64,000 bases of DNA from the NCBI GenBank assembly GCA_028290465.1, contig JAQGJU010000094.1:17443-81442 (forward strand), read 5' to 3'. The first letter of the stretch is position 1. The number at the start of each line of letters is the position of its first letter. A program made the position numbers and the translations under genes. This document shows, one piece after another, positions 9,032-17,483 of the stretch. The stretch comes from Xanthobacteraceae bacterium (GTDB lineage Bacteria > Pseudomonadota > Alphaproteobacteria > Rhizobiales > Xanthobacteraceae). A model generated the notes under the pieces. It was not told the origin of the DNA and made no database searches. It saw nothing but the letters and a program-made list of their open reading frames with translations.

Positions 9032-9054
9032 CGGTCGGTCGGTCGGTCGGTCGG
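9032..9054. repeat. CGGT tetranucleotide microsatellite
   Basis: Five perfect CGGT units plus a partial sixth, about 90 bp upstream of the flagellin 2 promoter and 120 bp downstream of the flaG-like stop. Such a run is prone to slippage. Confidence 0.6.
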
Positions 9055-9177
9055 CCGGCTGGCTTGGCGCTCCGGCGGCCGGGCGCCCCCGACACATGGA
9101 TCAACACACATAGATGTAAGGAGGGGAGCGGCGCGGGTGAGCGCGCGGCTAAGAGTAAAGCGGCCGTAGCGCCGCGC

Positions 9178-9540
9178 TCAGGCCCTGCGGTCCGCCATGT
9201 TCAGCGCTTCGGTCGGCGTCTTGCCGTCATCGAGCGCGCGCGTATAGGCGCGCATCCGCAGCAGCGCCTGATCGGGCACCTGACGCACCACCTGACGCGA
9301 GCGCACATCGATCACGCGGAAGATCACTTCGCGGCTTTGCGGATCGATTGTGATCTCGCGCGTGTACGCCTGCGGCTGTTTGCTCGCCGTGTTGGCAGGT
9401 GCGGCATCGGTGGCGGCGGTCACGGCCTTGGGGGCCGCGAGCTCGGTGGCGACCGCTTCTCGCACGGGCAGCGCATCCGGTCGCACAAAGGCCGCGTGAG
9501 CGACGGCTGCCGGGGGCTTGCTGGTGAGGGCCGTGTCCAT
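9178..9540 (-). CDS. flaG: FlaG-like flagellar protein
   Basis: 120 residues. The first half is low-complexity Ala/Thr/Pro. The second half carries the FlaG pattern: YTREITIDPQSREVIFRVID, then VRQVPDQALLRMRAYTRAL. FlaG proteins affect filament length, but their exact job is unresolved. AGGA lies 9 bases before the ATG. It stands alone upstream of flagellin 2 and is followed by AT-rich regulatory DNA. The assignment rests on the short C-terminal motif and the flagellar neighbourhood, so it is moderate. Confidence 0.6.
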   Translation of the reverse strand: MDTALTSKPPAAVAHAAFVRPDALPVREAVATELAAPKAVTAATDAAPANTASKQPQAYTREITIDPQSREVIFRVIDVRSRQVVRQVPDQALLRMRAYTRALDDGKTPTEALNMADRRA

Positions 9541-9782
9541 GGTGTTCGTCCTGAACGTTTCCCCGGTCGTCCCATTCTAGAGATGGGTGGCGGGTTACTA
9601 CGTACAGTACGCGCGAGGCTTTAAGCTTGCGTTAGGGAAGGTGGTTAATAGCCCACTATCCGCGAGCGTCGCATTTGAGCGACCGCGGCTATCCAGATCG
9701 GTGATGGGAGGTTGTCGTTTGCCCCGGCGAGTAGTTTGGACCCCGCATATGCACCGACGGAGGTTAAGGCAGCACTAACGCT

Positions 9783-10274
9783 CTACAGTTTTCGGCTGAC
9801 CGCGATCGGCTGATAGGCGCTGCGGGCCGGCGCGTTCGCCACGCCGGTCCTGCCATAGGTGCTCGGCGCGGCTTTTTTGGCCATTTCGCCGGACACGCCG
9901 CGCACGATGCCTTCCGCCACCGCATGCGCGGTTGCCAGCACCGTCAGATTGATCTGCAGCAGGGCCCGAAAGACATCGTGGCGCTGGCGCAGCGCCTGGA
10001 CGGTGTTCGGAATCAGCTTCGATATGAAGCCTTCGCTGGCTTTGATCCGGGCAATGTCAGCAATGTAGAGCTTGGTGAGGTCGGCCTTGGCGCCTTCCAG
10101 GCGAATGGCCTGCCTGAGCTTGCCACTCCGCACCAGCTTGGTTTCTTCTTCGACGGTGCCAAGCAGCGCGTCCATCACCTCGGTCAGATGGCCGACTAGT
10201 TGTTCGGCTTCGGCCGGGTGCGTTACGGGCGCGGGCATGGACGCCGCTGCCGCGGTCGACGGGGCTTGGTTCAT
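9783..10274 (-). CDS. FlbY/FlgN-like flagellar protein
   Basis: 163 residues, mostly alpha-helical, with no signal peptide. Its position, directly after flgI and the rod-binding gene, is that of flbY in Caulobacter, and the helical pattern (EAEQLVGHLTEVMDALLGTVEEETKLVRSGKL, then KADLTKLYIADIARIKASEG) resembles FlgN-type export chaperones for hook-associated proteins. The ATGA start overlaps the rod-binding gene's stop by 4 bases, so translation is coupled. Role as a chaperone is inference from this resemblance. Confidence 0.6.
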   Translation of the reverse strand: MNQAPSTAAAASMPAPVTHPAEAEQLVGHLTEVMDALLGTVEEETKLVRSGKLRQAIRLEGAKADLTKLYIADIARIKASEGFISKLIPNTVQALRQRHDVFRALLQINLTVLATAHAVAEGIVRGVSGEMAKKAAPSTYGRTGVANAPARSAYQPIAVSRKL

Positions 10275-10681
10275 GGCGTGGCTCCTGGATTTTGAGCGGC
10301 GTACGGGATGGGCTGGGTTGCGCCGGCCGGCAGCGCGGCCTTGACGGGCTGCGCCGACTGCCGGGCGATCAATTCGCGATAGACTTGGTCGCCGATGCCG
10401 ATGCCGCCGCCCTTGGCGAAGGATTTGGCGTATTCCTCGGTCAGGAACGAGCGCCAGATGCCAACACCTTGCCCACCACCGAACGGGCCTTCGCCGTCGA
10501 TTCCGGTGAACATCTGCTGGAACATCTGGTTGAGGAAAACCGCCTCGAAGTCCTGCGCGGTCGCTTTGGCCTTGGCCTGGTTCTTGGCAGCGGCCGGCGA
10601 CAGTTCGGCGGAAGCGGCCTGCTGGGCCTGGAACATGGCGCCGGCGCCCGGCGTCGACAGCGGCGAAGCGTAGGGGGTCAT
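10271..10681 (-). CDS. flgJ: Rod-binding protein (FlgJ N-terminal domain / CheL)
   Basis: 136 residues from the ATG that overlaps the flgI stop (TGATG); a GTG three bases earlier is also possible. It contains only the rod-binding domain of FlgJ (AQDFEAVFLNQMFQQMF, GGGQGVGIWRSFLTEEYAKSF, GGGIGIGDQVYRELIARQ) and lacks the muramidase half found in enterobacterial FlgJ, as is usual in alphaproteobacteria, where it is called CheL. It would cap or scaffold rod assembly in the periplasm. It is coupled to flgI upstream and the FlbY-like gene downstream. Confidence 0.87.
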   Translation of the reverse strand: MTPYASPLSTPGAGAMFQAQQAASAELSPAAAKNQAKAKATAQDFEAVFLNQMFQQMFTGIDGEGPFGGGQGVGIWRSFLTEEYAKSFAKGGGIGIGDQVYRELIARQSAQPVKAALPAGATQPIPYAAQNPGATP

Positions 10682-11793
10682 CACATCACCTCGATGTCGG
10701 CCTGGATCGCCCCGGCGGCCTTGATGGCCTGCAGGATGCTGATCAGGTCGCGCGGGCCGATGCCGAGCGCATTGAGGCCGTCGACGATCTGCTGCAGCGA
10801 GACGCCGTCCTTGACCACGTGAAGCTGCTTGCCGTCCTCCTGGACGCCGATGCGGGTGCGCGGCGTGGTGGTGGTCTGGCCACGCGACAGCGGGTTCGGC
10901 TGGCTGACCTGCGGCGTCTCCGAAACCGTAACCGTGAGATTGCCTTGCGCGACCGCGACGGTGGAAACCCGTACATCGCGGCCGATGACGATGATGCCGG
11001 AGCGCTCGTCGATCACGATCTTGGCCGGCAGATCGGGCTCGACCTGCAATTGTTCGATCTCGGTGAGCAGGCCGACGACATTGCCGACATATTGCTTGGG
11101 CAGCGTGAGCTGCACCGTCGAGGGATCGATCGGCTCGGCGGTCGGCGCCCCCATGAAGTCGTTGATCGCCGCCGCAATGCGCTTGGCGGTGGTAAAATCG
11201 GCGTTGCGCAGCGCCAGGCGCACCTGGGTCAGCTTGTTCAGCGCGAATTCAAGCTCGCGCTCTATAATAGCGCCGTTGGAGACCCGCCCGACCGTCGGAA
11301 CGCCCTTGGTGACCTTGGCGCCTTCGCCTTCGGCCGAAAAACCGCCGATCGCCACCGAGCCCTGGCCGACCGCATAGACATTGCCGTCGGCGCCGAGCAG
11401 CGGCGTGACCAGCAGGGTGCCGCCTTGGAGGCTCTTGGCGTCACCGAGCGCCGACACGGTGATGTCGATCCGGGTGCCCTGGGTGCCGAACGCCGGCAGA
11501 TTGGCCGTTACCATTACGGCGGCGACGTTGCCGGTGCGGATCTGGGCGCCACGGATGTTGACACCGAGGCGTTCCAGCATCGCCTGCAGCGACTGCTTGG
11601 TGAAAGGGATGTTGTTGAGCGTGTCGCCGGTGCCGTTGAGGCCGACGACGAGGCCGTAACCGATGAGCTGATTCTGCCGGACACCCTCGATATTCGCCAG
11701 ATCCTTGATGCGCGACGTCGCCGACACCGGCGCCACCGCGATCAGAATCACAATTGCCGCGAGGATGGCGGCCTGCAACGTCCTCAACATCAT
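10681..11793 (-). CDS. flgI: Flagellar P-ring protein FlgI
   Basis: Start taken at MMLRTLQAAILAAIV, with GGGGAG close upstream; an in-frame start 33 bases earlier lacks a site. The product is about 370 residues with a Sec signal peptide ending near SATS. Family motifs: SRIKDLANIEGVRQNQLIGY, GLVVGLNGTGDTLNN, and the C-terminal LQQIVDGLNALGIGPRDLI. FlgI forms the periplasmic ring around the rod at the peptidoglycan. It heads the operon flgI-flgJ-FlbY-like and has a near-perfect sigma-54 promoter upstream. Confidence 0.95.
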   Translation of the reverse strand: MMLRTLQAAILAAIVILIAVAPVSATSRIKDLANIEGVRQNQLIGYGLVVGLNGTGDTLNNIPFTKQSLQAMLERLGVNIRGAQIRTGNVAAVMVTANLPAFGTQGTRIDITVSALGDAKSLQGGTLLVTPLLGADGNVYAVGQGSVAIGGFSAEGEGAKVTKGVPTVGRVSNGAIIERELEFALNKLTQVRLALRNADFTTAKRIAAAINDFMGAPTAEPIDPSTVQLTLPKQYVGNVVGLLTEIEQLQVEPDLPAKIVIDERSGIIVIGRDVRVSTVAVAQGNLTVTVSETPQVSQPNPLSRGQTTTTPRTRIGVQEDGKQLHVVKDGVSLQQIVDGLNALGIGPRDLISILQAIKAAGAIQADIEVM

Positions 11794-11850
11794 CGTCTCC
11801 CCGGGCGCCGGTGCCGCCTCTCCCAAAGCGGCCGCGCCCGGGATCTCATT

Positions 11851-11867
11851 AGCCAGTCCCGTGCCAG
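11851..11867 (-). promoter_or_regulatory. flgI: Sigma-54 promoter of the flgI operon
   Basis: Minus strand reads CTGGCACGGGACTGGCT: TGGCACG at -24, TGGCT at -12, exact GG-N10-GC spacing. The start point would lie near 11840, about 47 nt before the flgI ATG. The -24 box matches consensus in all seven positions. Confidence 0.7.
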
Positions 11868-12047
11868 TTCGATTTTTTCGTTCAAGCCATTGATTTTAAA
11901 TAATTTAATAGATTGACGTGAAGGTCGGGGCGGCCCGCGGCCGGGGCAGGGACTGCCGGGCGCGGCAGAATTTGCCGGGTCGTTTACGAAGCATTAACCG
12001 AACCGGACCCAGGCTCACCTATCCCATAGGGGGAATAAGGCTCCGAC

Positions 12048-12464
12048 ATGCGCATCTATGGACCGAACGGCGCCGTGAGCGTGGGCAACACTGCCGGCTC
12101 AAGCGCGCGCCGTAACAGCGGCTCGGGCTTCTCGCTGCCCGAGGCCGAGGAATCCCGCCCGTCGACGTCGAGCGCGCCGGCCCGTCACATCGGCGGCATC
12201 GATGCACTGATCGCGCTGCAAGGCGTCGAGGACCCGACCGAACGGCGCCGCCGGGCCGTCAAAAAGGGCTTTCGGGCCCTGGACGCGCTCGATGAGCTGA
12301 AGATCGGCCTGCTGTCCGGGACGCTCAATCCGGCCACCCTGCTACGGCTGAAAGCGGCAGCCGGCGACATGAAAACCGAGTCCGGCGACAGCCGGCTTGA
12401 TCAAGTTTTGGCCGAAATCGACCTGCGGGTCGAGGTCGAACTGGCCAAGGCCGGCATCAAGTAA
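12048..12464 (+). CDS. fliX: Flagellar assembly regulator FliX
   Basis: 138 residues. FliX in Caulobacter couples early basal-body assembly to FlbD, the activator of sigma-54-dependent late flagellar genes. The family core is visible: MRIYGPNG at the N-terminus and IDALIALQGVEDPTERRRRAVKKGFRALDALDELKIGLLSG in the second half. It is divergent from flgI, the same arrangement as in Caulobacter. Its presence agrees with the sigma-54 promoters seen in this region. FlbD itself is not in the window. Confidence 0.92.
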   Translation: MRIYGPNGAVSVGNTAGSSARRNSGSGFSLPEAEESRPSTSSAPARHIGGIDALIALQGVEDPTERRRRAVKKGFRALDALDELKIGLLSGTLNPATLLRLKAAAGDMKTESGDSRLDQVLAEIDLRVEVELAKAGIK

Positions 12465-12630
12465 CCCGCTTTTCGTTGGGATTCCGTGATTTTTTAGCCC
12501 CGACGGCGCGCAAGCAGGCGTTTGCGGCGTCATCCTGCTGCAAAATTTCGCTTCTATGCGAGTAGGGCGCCCTATATAAGCGTGCCGCGCGAGGGGGGAG
12601 CCTCGCTCTTCGGTGCAGGAGGCGCCGTGC

Positions 12631-13047
12631 ATGCCGTTGGAAAAACTAAAAAACTACAAGCCCACGGACAAAGAGCCGTTCATGAATGAGCGTCAGCGCG
12701 AGTATTTCCGCCTGAAGCTCGTGACCTGGAAGGAAGAGATCCTGAAGGAGGCACAGGAAACCCTGCAGCACCTCCAGGACGAAAATCAGAACCACCCGGA
12801 TCTGGCCGATCGGGCCTCCTCGGAGACCGACCGGGCGATCGAACTGCGGGCACGGGACCGCCAGCGCAAGCTGATCTCCAAGATCGAGGCCGCGCTGGCC
12901 CGGATCGACGACGGCACCTACGGCTATTGCGAGGAGACCGGCGAGCCGATCGCCTTGAAGCGGCTCGAAGCCCGGCCGATCGCGACGCTGTCGGTCGAGG
13001 CGCAGGAGCGCCACGAGCGGCGCGAACGCGTCTATCGCGACGACTGA
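12631..13047 (+). CDS. dksA: RNA polymerase-binding transcription factor DksA
   Basis: Start at the ATG 8 bases after AGGAGG; the earlier in-frame GTG lies before that site. The protein has 138 residues, with the coiled coil and acidic tip (NQNHPDLADRASSETDRA) that enters the RNA polymerase secondary channel. The zinc-finger region keeps only one cysteine (YCEETGEPIALKRLEARP, then TLSVEAQERHE): the other three positions of the classical Cys4 finger are replaced. This is the usual alphaproteobacterial form. A degenerate copy of its last 11 codons follows the stop. Confidence 0.93.
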   Translation: MPLEKLKNYKPTDKEPFMNERQREYFRLKLVTWKEEILKEAQETLQHLQDENQNHPDLADRASSETDRAIELRARDRQRKLISKIEAALARIDDGTYGYCEETGEPIALKRLEARPIATLSVEAQERHERRERVYRDD

Positions 13048-13115
13048 GGCGCCTAAAGCGCGCCGCTCAAACGTCAATGAGCGGCGGCGCGAGCGCGTCT
13101 ATCGCGACGACTGAG
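13015..13115 (+). repeat. Duplicated 3' end of dksA
   Basis: The end of dksA (13015-13048, coding ERRERVYRDD and stop) recurs at 13079-13115 with three extra bases and one mismatch, again ending in TGA; similarity runs on past the stop. The second copy would encode ERRRERVYRDD but lacks a start. Period is about 64-67 bp. Confidence 0.8.
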
Positions 13116-13202
13116 ACGCTTAGCGCGCTCTTACTCGAATACGCTGCCATGGACCTTGGCGGGCCTGTGCGTAGGCTCATGTCGAACGCGCAGGAAAATA
13201 GC

Positions 13203-13790
13203 ATGTCGCTTCGCACCTCCTTCGGACTCGCAATGATCGCGCTGCCGGCGCTGATCTCGGCCGCGTCGAGCGAGACCGATCCGTTGTCAGACCGCCTTAC
13301 ATCGCCCGACGAGGGCCTGTGCTTTAGCCGCGACTATGACGCCGCGCATCTCAAACAGCACAAGGGCCAGCTCACGCAGACCGCGATGCTGTCGTTCAAG
13401 TCGGACGCGGTGCGCGTCATGCTGCGCCAGAAGGGCCGGGCGGCGCCGGTCCATCTGGTGGCAACGTGCGAATGGAATCCGCGCACGGCCGGCATCACGA
13501 CCAGTGGCACGCGGATGATGCCGTCGTTCAAGAAGCGGCAGGGCTACGACTGCATTGTAATCGTTTCACCGGGCTCGGCGCAGGAAGGCGGCTACGCGGT
13601 GATCGATCCGGCCGCCGACGCGAAATCGGTGACGCTGCATTTCGATAGTCCGGTACAGGCGCGGCCAAGTCTGGATAAAGACGCGCGGGTTTTTTCGCTC
13701 AATCTTGGGCGCGAGGATCGTGCCTTCCTAATGACGCGCGTTGAGCCGGCCGCATGCCGCGCCATGGAGCAAGCCCTCGAAGGGCTGTGA
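13203..13790 (+). CDS. Secreted protein of unknown function
   Basis: 195 residues from the ATG with AGGA 7 bases upstream; the longer in-frame reading runs back into dksA and is not credible. An N-terminal signal sequence (MSLRTSFGLAMIALPALISAASS) indicates export. The mature part has three cysteines (GLCFSRDY, VATCEWNPR, GYDCIVIVSPG) and a fourth near the end (PAACRAMEQALEGL), which could form disulfides. I do not recognise the family. It is convergent with flgH and separated from it by a palindromic element. Confidence 0.6.
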   Translation: MSLRTSFGLAMIALPALISAASSETDPLSDRLTSPDEGLCFSRDYDAAHLKQHKGQLTQTAMLSFKSDAVRVMLRQKGRAAPVHLVATCEWNPRTAGITTSGTRMMPSFKKRQGYDCIVIVSPGSAQEGGYAVIDPAADAKSVTLHFDSPVQARPSLDKDARVFSLNLGREDRAFLMTRVEPAACRAMEQALEGL

Positions 13791-13953
13791 GCCGCTCTCT
13801 GTGGGATCGTTGAAGCGGACGCGGCCTCCGGAGGGGAGAGTTCCGGAGGCCGTGCCGTGAGACGCCCGTCCGTCCGCGCGAACGGACCGGCGTGGGAGCT
13901 GTGGAGCCGCGCCGCGAACCGAAGTCCGTGCTGCGAACCCGCGAATTTCTTAG

Positions 13954-14003
13954 GCGCGCGCGATCAGGAAAGTGGATACCGGTTTCCCGTCCGATCGCGC
14001 GCG
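13954..14003. repeat. Palindromic intergenic element after flgH
   Basis: Outer arms GCGCGCGATC/GATCGCGCGC (within 13955-13965 and 13993-14003) enclose GGAAA/TTTCC and the text AAAGTGGATACCGGTTTCC, a signature of the rhizobial interspersed palindrome family. It starts 6 bases beyond the flgH stop and may terminate that operon. Confidence 0.6.
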
Positions 14004-14008
14004 ATAAC

Positions 14009-14761
14009 TTAAAACGGCAGCAGTACGTCGAGCACCTGCTGGCCATAGCGCGGCTGCTGCACGTCGGTGAGCTGGCCGCGGCCGCCGTAAGCGATGCGGG
14101 CCTGGGCGATCTTCGACGAGTCGATGGTGTTGTCGCTTTCGATGTCTTCCGGCCGCACCACGCCGGCGACGATCAATTCGCGCACTTCGAAGTTGACGCG
14201 AATTTCCTGGCGTCCCTCGATCACCAGATTGCCGTTCGGCAGCGTCTGCGTCACCACGCCGGCGACCACGGTGGACAGTTCTTCCTTGCGGTCGACGCTG
14301 CCTTTGCCTTCGCTGCTCGAGGCCGAGTCCGCGGTCAGGATGCGGGTCGGCACCGAGGTGTTCATGATCGGCACCTTGGTCTTGCCGAAGAAATTATCGA
14401 CGCCGGAGTCCTCGGTGTTCTTCCGGCTGCGCGTGGTGTCGTTGGCAATTGCCGCCTTGTCGGTGAATTTCACCTTGACGGTCAGGATGTCGCCGACCTG
14501 ATGCGCGCGCTGATCCTTGAAGAACGCGCGCGAGCCGTTGCGCCACAGCGAATTGGAATTGTACGACGCCGCCTGCACGGCCGGCATCGGCATCTGCACC
14601 GGCTTGTAGCCGGCTTGCGCCACCGGGTTCTCGATCGCCGACAGCGCCGGCGCTTCGCCGATGTTCTTCAGGCGGTCGAACGATGAACAACCGCCGGCCA
14701 TCGCGGCCAGTGCAATCGCAATGGCACGTGTGGAGATCGACGAAACGCGTATATCGAACAT
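14009..14761 (-). CDS. flgH: Flagellar L-ring lipoprotein FlgH
   Basis: Start at ATG 14761, or at a GTG at 14770 that overlaps the flgA stop by 4 bases; neither has a strong ribosome site. A lipoprotein signal with lipobox AAMAGGC marks outer-membrane anchoring. Family motifs: SLWRNGSRAFFKDQRAHQVGDILTV and the C-terminal QARIAYGGRGQLTDVQQPRYGQQVLDVLLPF. FlgH forms the L ring around the rod. It is last in the operon flgF-flgG-flgA-flgH. Confidence 0.94.
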   Translation of the reverse strand: MFDIRVSSISTRAIAIALAAMAGGCSSFDRLKNIGEAPALSAIENPVAQAGYKPVQMPMPAVQAASYNSNSLWRNGSRAFFKDQRAHQVGDILTVKVKFTDKAAIANDTTRSRKNTEDSGVDNFFGKTKVPIMNTSVPTRILTADSASSSEGKGSVDRKEELSTVVAGVVTQTLPNGNLVIEGRQEIRVNFEVRELIVAGVVRPEDIESDNTIDSSKIAQARIAYGGRGQLTDVQQPRYGQQVLDVLLPF

Positions 14762-14766
14762 GACGC

Positions 14767-15774
14767 TCACTCTGCGGTGCGGCGCTGCGCCGACGGGGCG
14801 GCGCTGGCAAGGTTGGCGGCGAGGCGCGGCGACTGTGCCGTGACGGTGACCCGGCCGGAGCCGGTGACGGTGCCCTGGATGGTGCGCTTGGTCTGGACGT
14901 TCAGCACGTTGACGGTGTCGCCCTCGCGGCCGGACTCCATCGCCTTGCCGCGCGCCGACAGGACGATGCCGGGCACTTCATAGATCAGCGTGACAGCCTC
15001 GTTGCGCACCACCATGTCGGGCTTGATGAGGTCGCCGTTGCGTAGCGCCTGGCCGGCGCGCAGGCTGCGCTTGGCCGTGAGACCGATCGTGCTGTTGGCT
15101 TCGGCGACCACGTCGAGGCCGCTTTCCTGCTTTGGCCGCCGCTCGATCACCACGTCGGCATGCCGGATCGTCTCGCCCGGGTTGACGCCGCGGGTCAGCA
15201 CCGCCGCGTCGACGGTTTCGATCACGGTGCCGCTGATGCGCAGCGGTATCGGTCGCGCAGTGTCGCTGCCCGGCAGCTCAAGCTGGGCGAAGAACCGGTT
15301 GCTGCGCGGATCGTGTTGCACGCGCGTTACCAGCAGCGCGCCGACCGCCGACGGATCGATGTGGTAGGTGCGCAGGATGTTGTCCGACGTGATGCTGAGA
15401 TTCTCGGCATTGCCGACGCCGGGCAATTCGGCAAGCGCCGTGGCAAGCCGCGCCAGGATTTCCTTGGACGAGATCGCGCGGCTGGCATGGGTGACTGAGA
15501 CCGCATCGATGCCGGCGGTGTCGAACATATACAGATCGTGCGCGCGTACCGCCTCGATGATGCTCTTGGTCGGTACCTTGCCGGTCTCGCCGGCATCGGG
15601 TGCGCGGAATATTGCGATGTCGGCCCGTGCGCCGGCATTGTCGAACAGGTCGCCGATGCGCACGACGTCGCTGGCGACGGTGACCGAACGCTTGAGCGTC
15701 GGGGTCGGCGTCTGCTGCGCCAGGGCCGGCGTCGTAACGCCGAGAACAGTCGCGAGGATGAGGGTGCGAAGCAT
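14767..15774 (-). CDS. flgA: Flagellar P-ring assembly chaperone FlgA
   Basis: Start at the ATG giving MLRTLILATVLGVTTPALAQ, a clear signal peptide, with AGAAGGG upstream; the much longer open frame running into flgG and flgF is a shadow. The product is 335 residues. The C-terminal SAF-like region is recognisable (LTRGVNPGETIRHADVVIERRPK, LTAKRSLRAGQALRNGDLIKPDMVVRNEAVTLIYEVPGI). FlgA helps FlgI assemble into the P ring in the periplasm. It lies 14 bases after flgG. Confidence 0.92.
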   Translation of the reverse strand: MLRTLILATVLGVTTPALAQQTPTPTLKRSVTVASDVVRIGDLFDNAGARADIAIFRAPDAGETGKVPTKSIIEAVRAHDLYMFDTAGIDAVSVTHASRAISSKEILARLATALAELPGVGNAENLSITSDNILRTYHIDPSAVGALLVTRVQHDPRSNRFFAQLELPGSDTARPIPLRISGTVIETVDAAVLTRGVNPGETIRHADVVIERRPKQESGLDVVAEANSTIGLTAKRSLRAGQALRNGDLIKPDMVVRNEAVTLIYEVPGIVLSARGKAMESGREGDTVNVLNVQTKRTIQGTVTGSGRVTVTAQSPRLAANLASAAPSAQRRTAE

Positions 15775-15788
15775 GGCGGCGGCCCTTC

Positions 15789-16577
15789 TCAGCGGAACAT
15801 GTTGGAGGTGGCTTGCAGCATCTGGTCGGTGGCGCTGATCACCTTGGCGTTCATCTCGTAGGCGCGCTGCGCGGCGATCAGATCGGAGATTTCCTTCACG
15901 GCCTCGACATTGGCCTGTTCGAGATTGCCCTGCTGCAGGTCGCCGAAGCCTTCGCCGCCCGGCGTGCCGTTCTGCGGTGTGCCGGAGGCCGGCGTTTCCA
16001 TGAACAGATTGTCGCCGGTGGCCTGCAGGCCGGCCTTGTTGACGAACATCGACAGTTCGATCTGCCCGACCGCCGTCGACGTGTTGGTGCCGGGCAGGGT
16101 GACCGAGACCTGGCCCTGGGCACTGATGGTGATCGACGAAGCGTTCTGCGGAATAGTGATGCCGGGCTGCACCACATAGCCGTGCGCCGTGACCAGGCGG
16201 CCCTGCGCATCCATTTCGAACGAACCGTCGCGCGTGTAGGCGGTGCGGCCGTCCGGCAGCGTGATTTTGAAGAAGCCTTCGCCGCGGACCGCGACGTCGA
16301 GATCCTTGTCGGTCGGCAGCAGCGAGCCCTGGCTCATGATGCGGGGCGTCGCCACCGTCTTGACGCCGGCGCCGAGCTCGATGCCGGCCGGCACCATGGT
16401 GCCCTGGTCCGAAGTCTGCGAGCCGGCCCGGCGCACATGTTCGTACAACAGGTCCTGAAACTCGGCGCGCTGGCGCTTGTAGCCAGTGGTGCGCATGTTG
16501 GCGATGTTGTTGGAGATGACCTGGACATTGAGTTCCTGGGCCATCATTCCGGTAGCGGCGCTGTGCAGTGCACGCAT
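15789..16577 (-). CDS. flgG: Distal rod protein FlgG
   Basis: 262 residues, the usual length. It has the rod/hook N-terminal motif (MRALHSAATGMMAQELNVQVISNNIANMRTTGYKRQRAEFQDLLYE), the FlgG-specific extension around GAGVKTVATPRIMSQGSLLPTD, and the C-terminal helix (NVEAVKEISDLIAAQRAYEMNAKVISATDQML). FlgG forms the distal rod that crosses peptidoglycan and outer membrane. It is second in the flgF operon. Confidence 0.96.
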   Translation of the reverse strand: MRALHSAATGMMAQELNVQVISNNIANMRTTGYKRQRAEFQDLLYEHVRRAGSQTSDQGTMVPAGIELGAGVKTVATPRIMSQGSLLPTDKDLDVAVRGEGFFKITLPDGRTAYTRDGSFEMDAQGRLVTAHGYVVQPGITIPQNASSITISAQGQVSVTLPGTNTSTAVGQIELSMFVNKAGLQATGDNLFMETPASGTPQNGTPGGEGFGDLQQGNLEQANVEAVKEISDLIAAQRAYEMNAKVISATDQMLQATSNMFR

Positions 16578-16597
16578 GATGATTCTCCCTGAGCCGC

Positions 16598-17368
16598 TTA
16601 ATTCGGAACTTCGGCGAGCCGATCGATAGCGGCCTTACGCAAGTCACTCTCGCTCTGCAGCATGGTGGCGATCTGGGTGTAGCTGCGCGTCACGTCGATC
16701 AGCCGCGACATTTCCAGCACGCTCTTGACGTTGGATTTCTCGATCACGCCTTGCGAGACCTTGACGTCCTGGCCCGCGGCCTGCTGCTGCACGCCCTGCG
16801 GCGCGTTGAACATGCTGGAGCCGTCCTTCTCCAGCCGGTATTCCTGAGCGAAGGCGACGAGGCGCAATTTGCCGCGCGGCGAGTCCGCATTGGCATTGGC
16901 GCCTTCGCGCACTGTGATCGAACCGTCGGCCGCGATGTTGATGTCGCGGTCGCCGCTTTGGAACAGGATCGGCCCGCCGGTGCCGAGCACGCGGTCGCCT
17001 TCGCTGGTCACCAGTTCGCCCGCGGCGCTGATCTGAAAGGCGCCGTTGCGGGTGTAACGCTCGCCGCGCGCGGTCTGCACCGCCATGAAGCCCTTGCCGT
17101 CGATGGCGACGTCGAGCGGATTGCCGGTGGTCTGCATCGCGCCGGGGCTGAAGTCATGGAAGGTGGCGCGGTCGTGCACATAGCTCAGCCGCCGGTCGGG
17201 GCCCTGGAAATTGTTGGCCCGCGCAACCGGCATCAGGAATTCCTGAAATACCGCGCCGTCGGCCTTGAAGCCGGTCGTATTGATGTTCGCGACGTTGTTC
17301 GACACCACGTCCATTTCGCGGGCGAGCGCCATCTGTTTCGACAATCCGATGAGAAGTGAATTCTCCAT
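16598..17368 (-). CDS. flgF: Proximal rod protein FlgF
   Basis: 256 residues. N-terminal rod motif (MALAREMDVVSNNVANINTTGFKADG) and C-terminal motif (GVIEKSNVKSVLEMSRLIDVTRSYTQIATML). It begins the minus-strand operon flgF-flgG-flgA-flgH, which builds rod and rings together. An excellent sigma-54 promoter lies about 90 bases upstream. The operon diverges from fliL-fliM. Confidence 0.93.
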   Translation of the reverse strand: MENSLLIGLSKQMALAREMDVVSNNVANINTTGFKADGAVFQEFLMPVARANNFQGPDRRLSYVHDRATFHDFSPGAMQTTGNPLDVAIDGKGFMAVQTARGERYTRNGAFQISAAGELVTSEGDRVLGTGGPILFQSGDRDINIAADGSITVREGANANADSPRGKLRLVAFAQEYRLEKDGSSMFNAPQGVQQQAAGQDVKVSQGVIEKSNVKSVLEMSRLIDVTRSYTQIATMLQSESDLRKAAIDRLAEVPN

Positions 17369-17466
17369 CGTAGCTTCTCCCCTTTCGACACCTCGCCGCC
17401 CTCCCAGGCGCCGACCGCATCGGTCAGGCCGCCAGCTCTCCCAAGCCGCGGCTCGACAAGGAGATC

Positions 17467-17483
17467 AGCAGGATGCGTGCCAA
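17467..17483 (-). promoter_or_regulatory. flgF: Sigma-54 promoter of the flgF operon
   Basis: Minus strand reads TTGGCACGCATCCTGCT: TGGCACG at -24 and TGCT at -12 with exact GG-N10-GC spacing. The predicted start point near 17456 leaves a leader of about 88 nt. This is the best sigma-54 match in the window. Confidence 0.75.

Larger units (their letters stand above)
8805..9177. other. Flagellin 2 regulatory region (no gene)
   Basis: 373 bases without a supportable gene. The half next to flagellin 2 is markedly AT-rich for this genome. It holds the sigma-54-like promoter (8943-8960), two GTTAACCAT sites (8980-8988, 9004-9012) and two near-matches to TTAA-N7-TTAA (8919-8933 and 8961-8975), which suggest CtrA-type control. 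A CGGT tetranucleotide run follows at 9032-9054. The putative transcript leader of about 128 nt would be a natural target for FlbT. Confidence 0.55.

Noticed and set aside
14767..16647. 626-codon frame extending flgA through flgG
   Set aside because: Only the last 336 codons match FlgA, which has its own signal peptide and ribosome site; the rest is out of frame with flgG.
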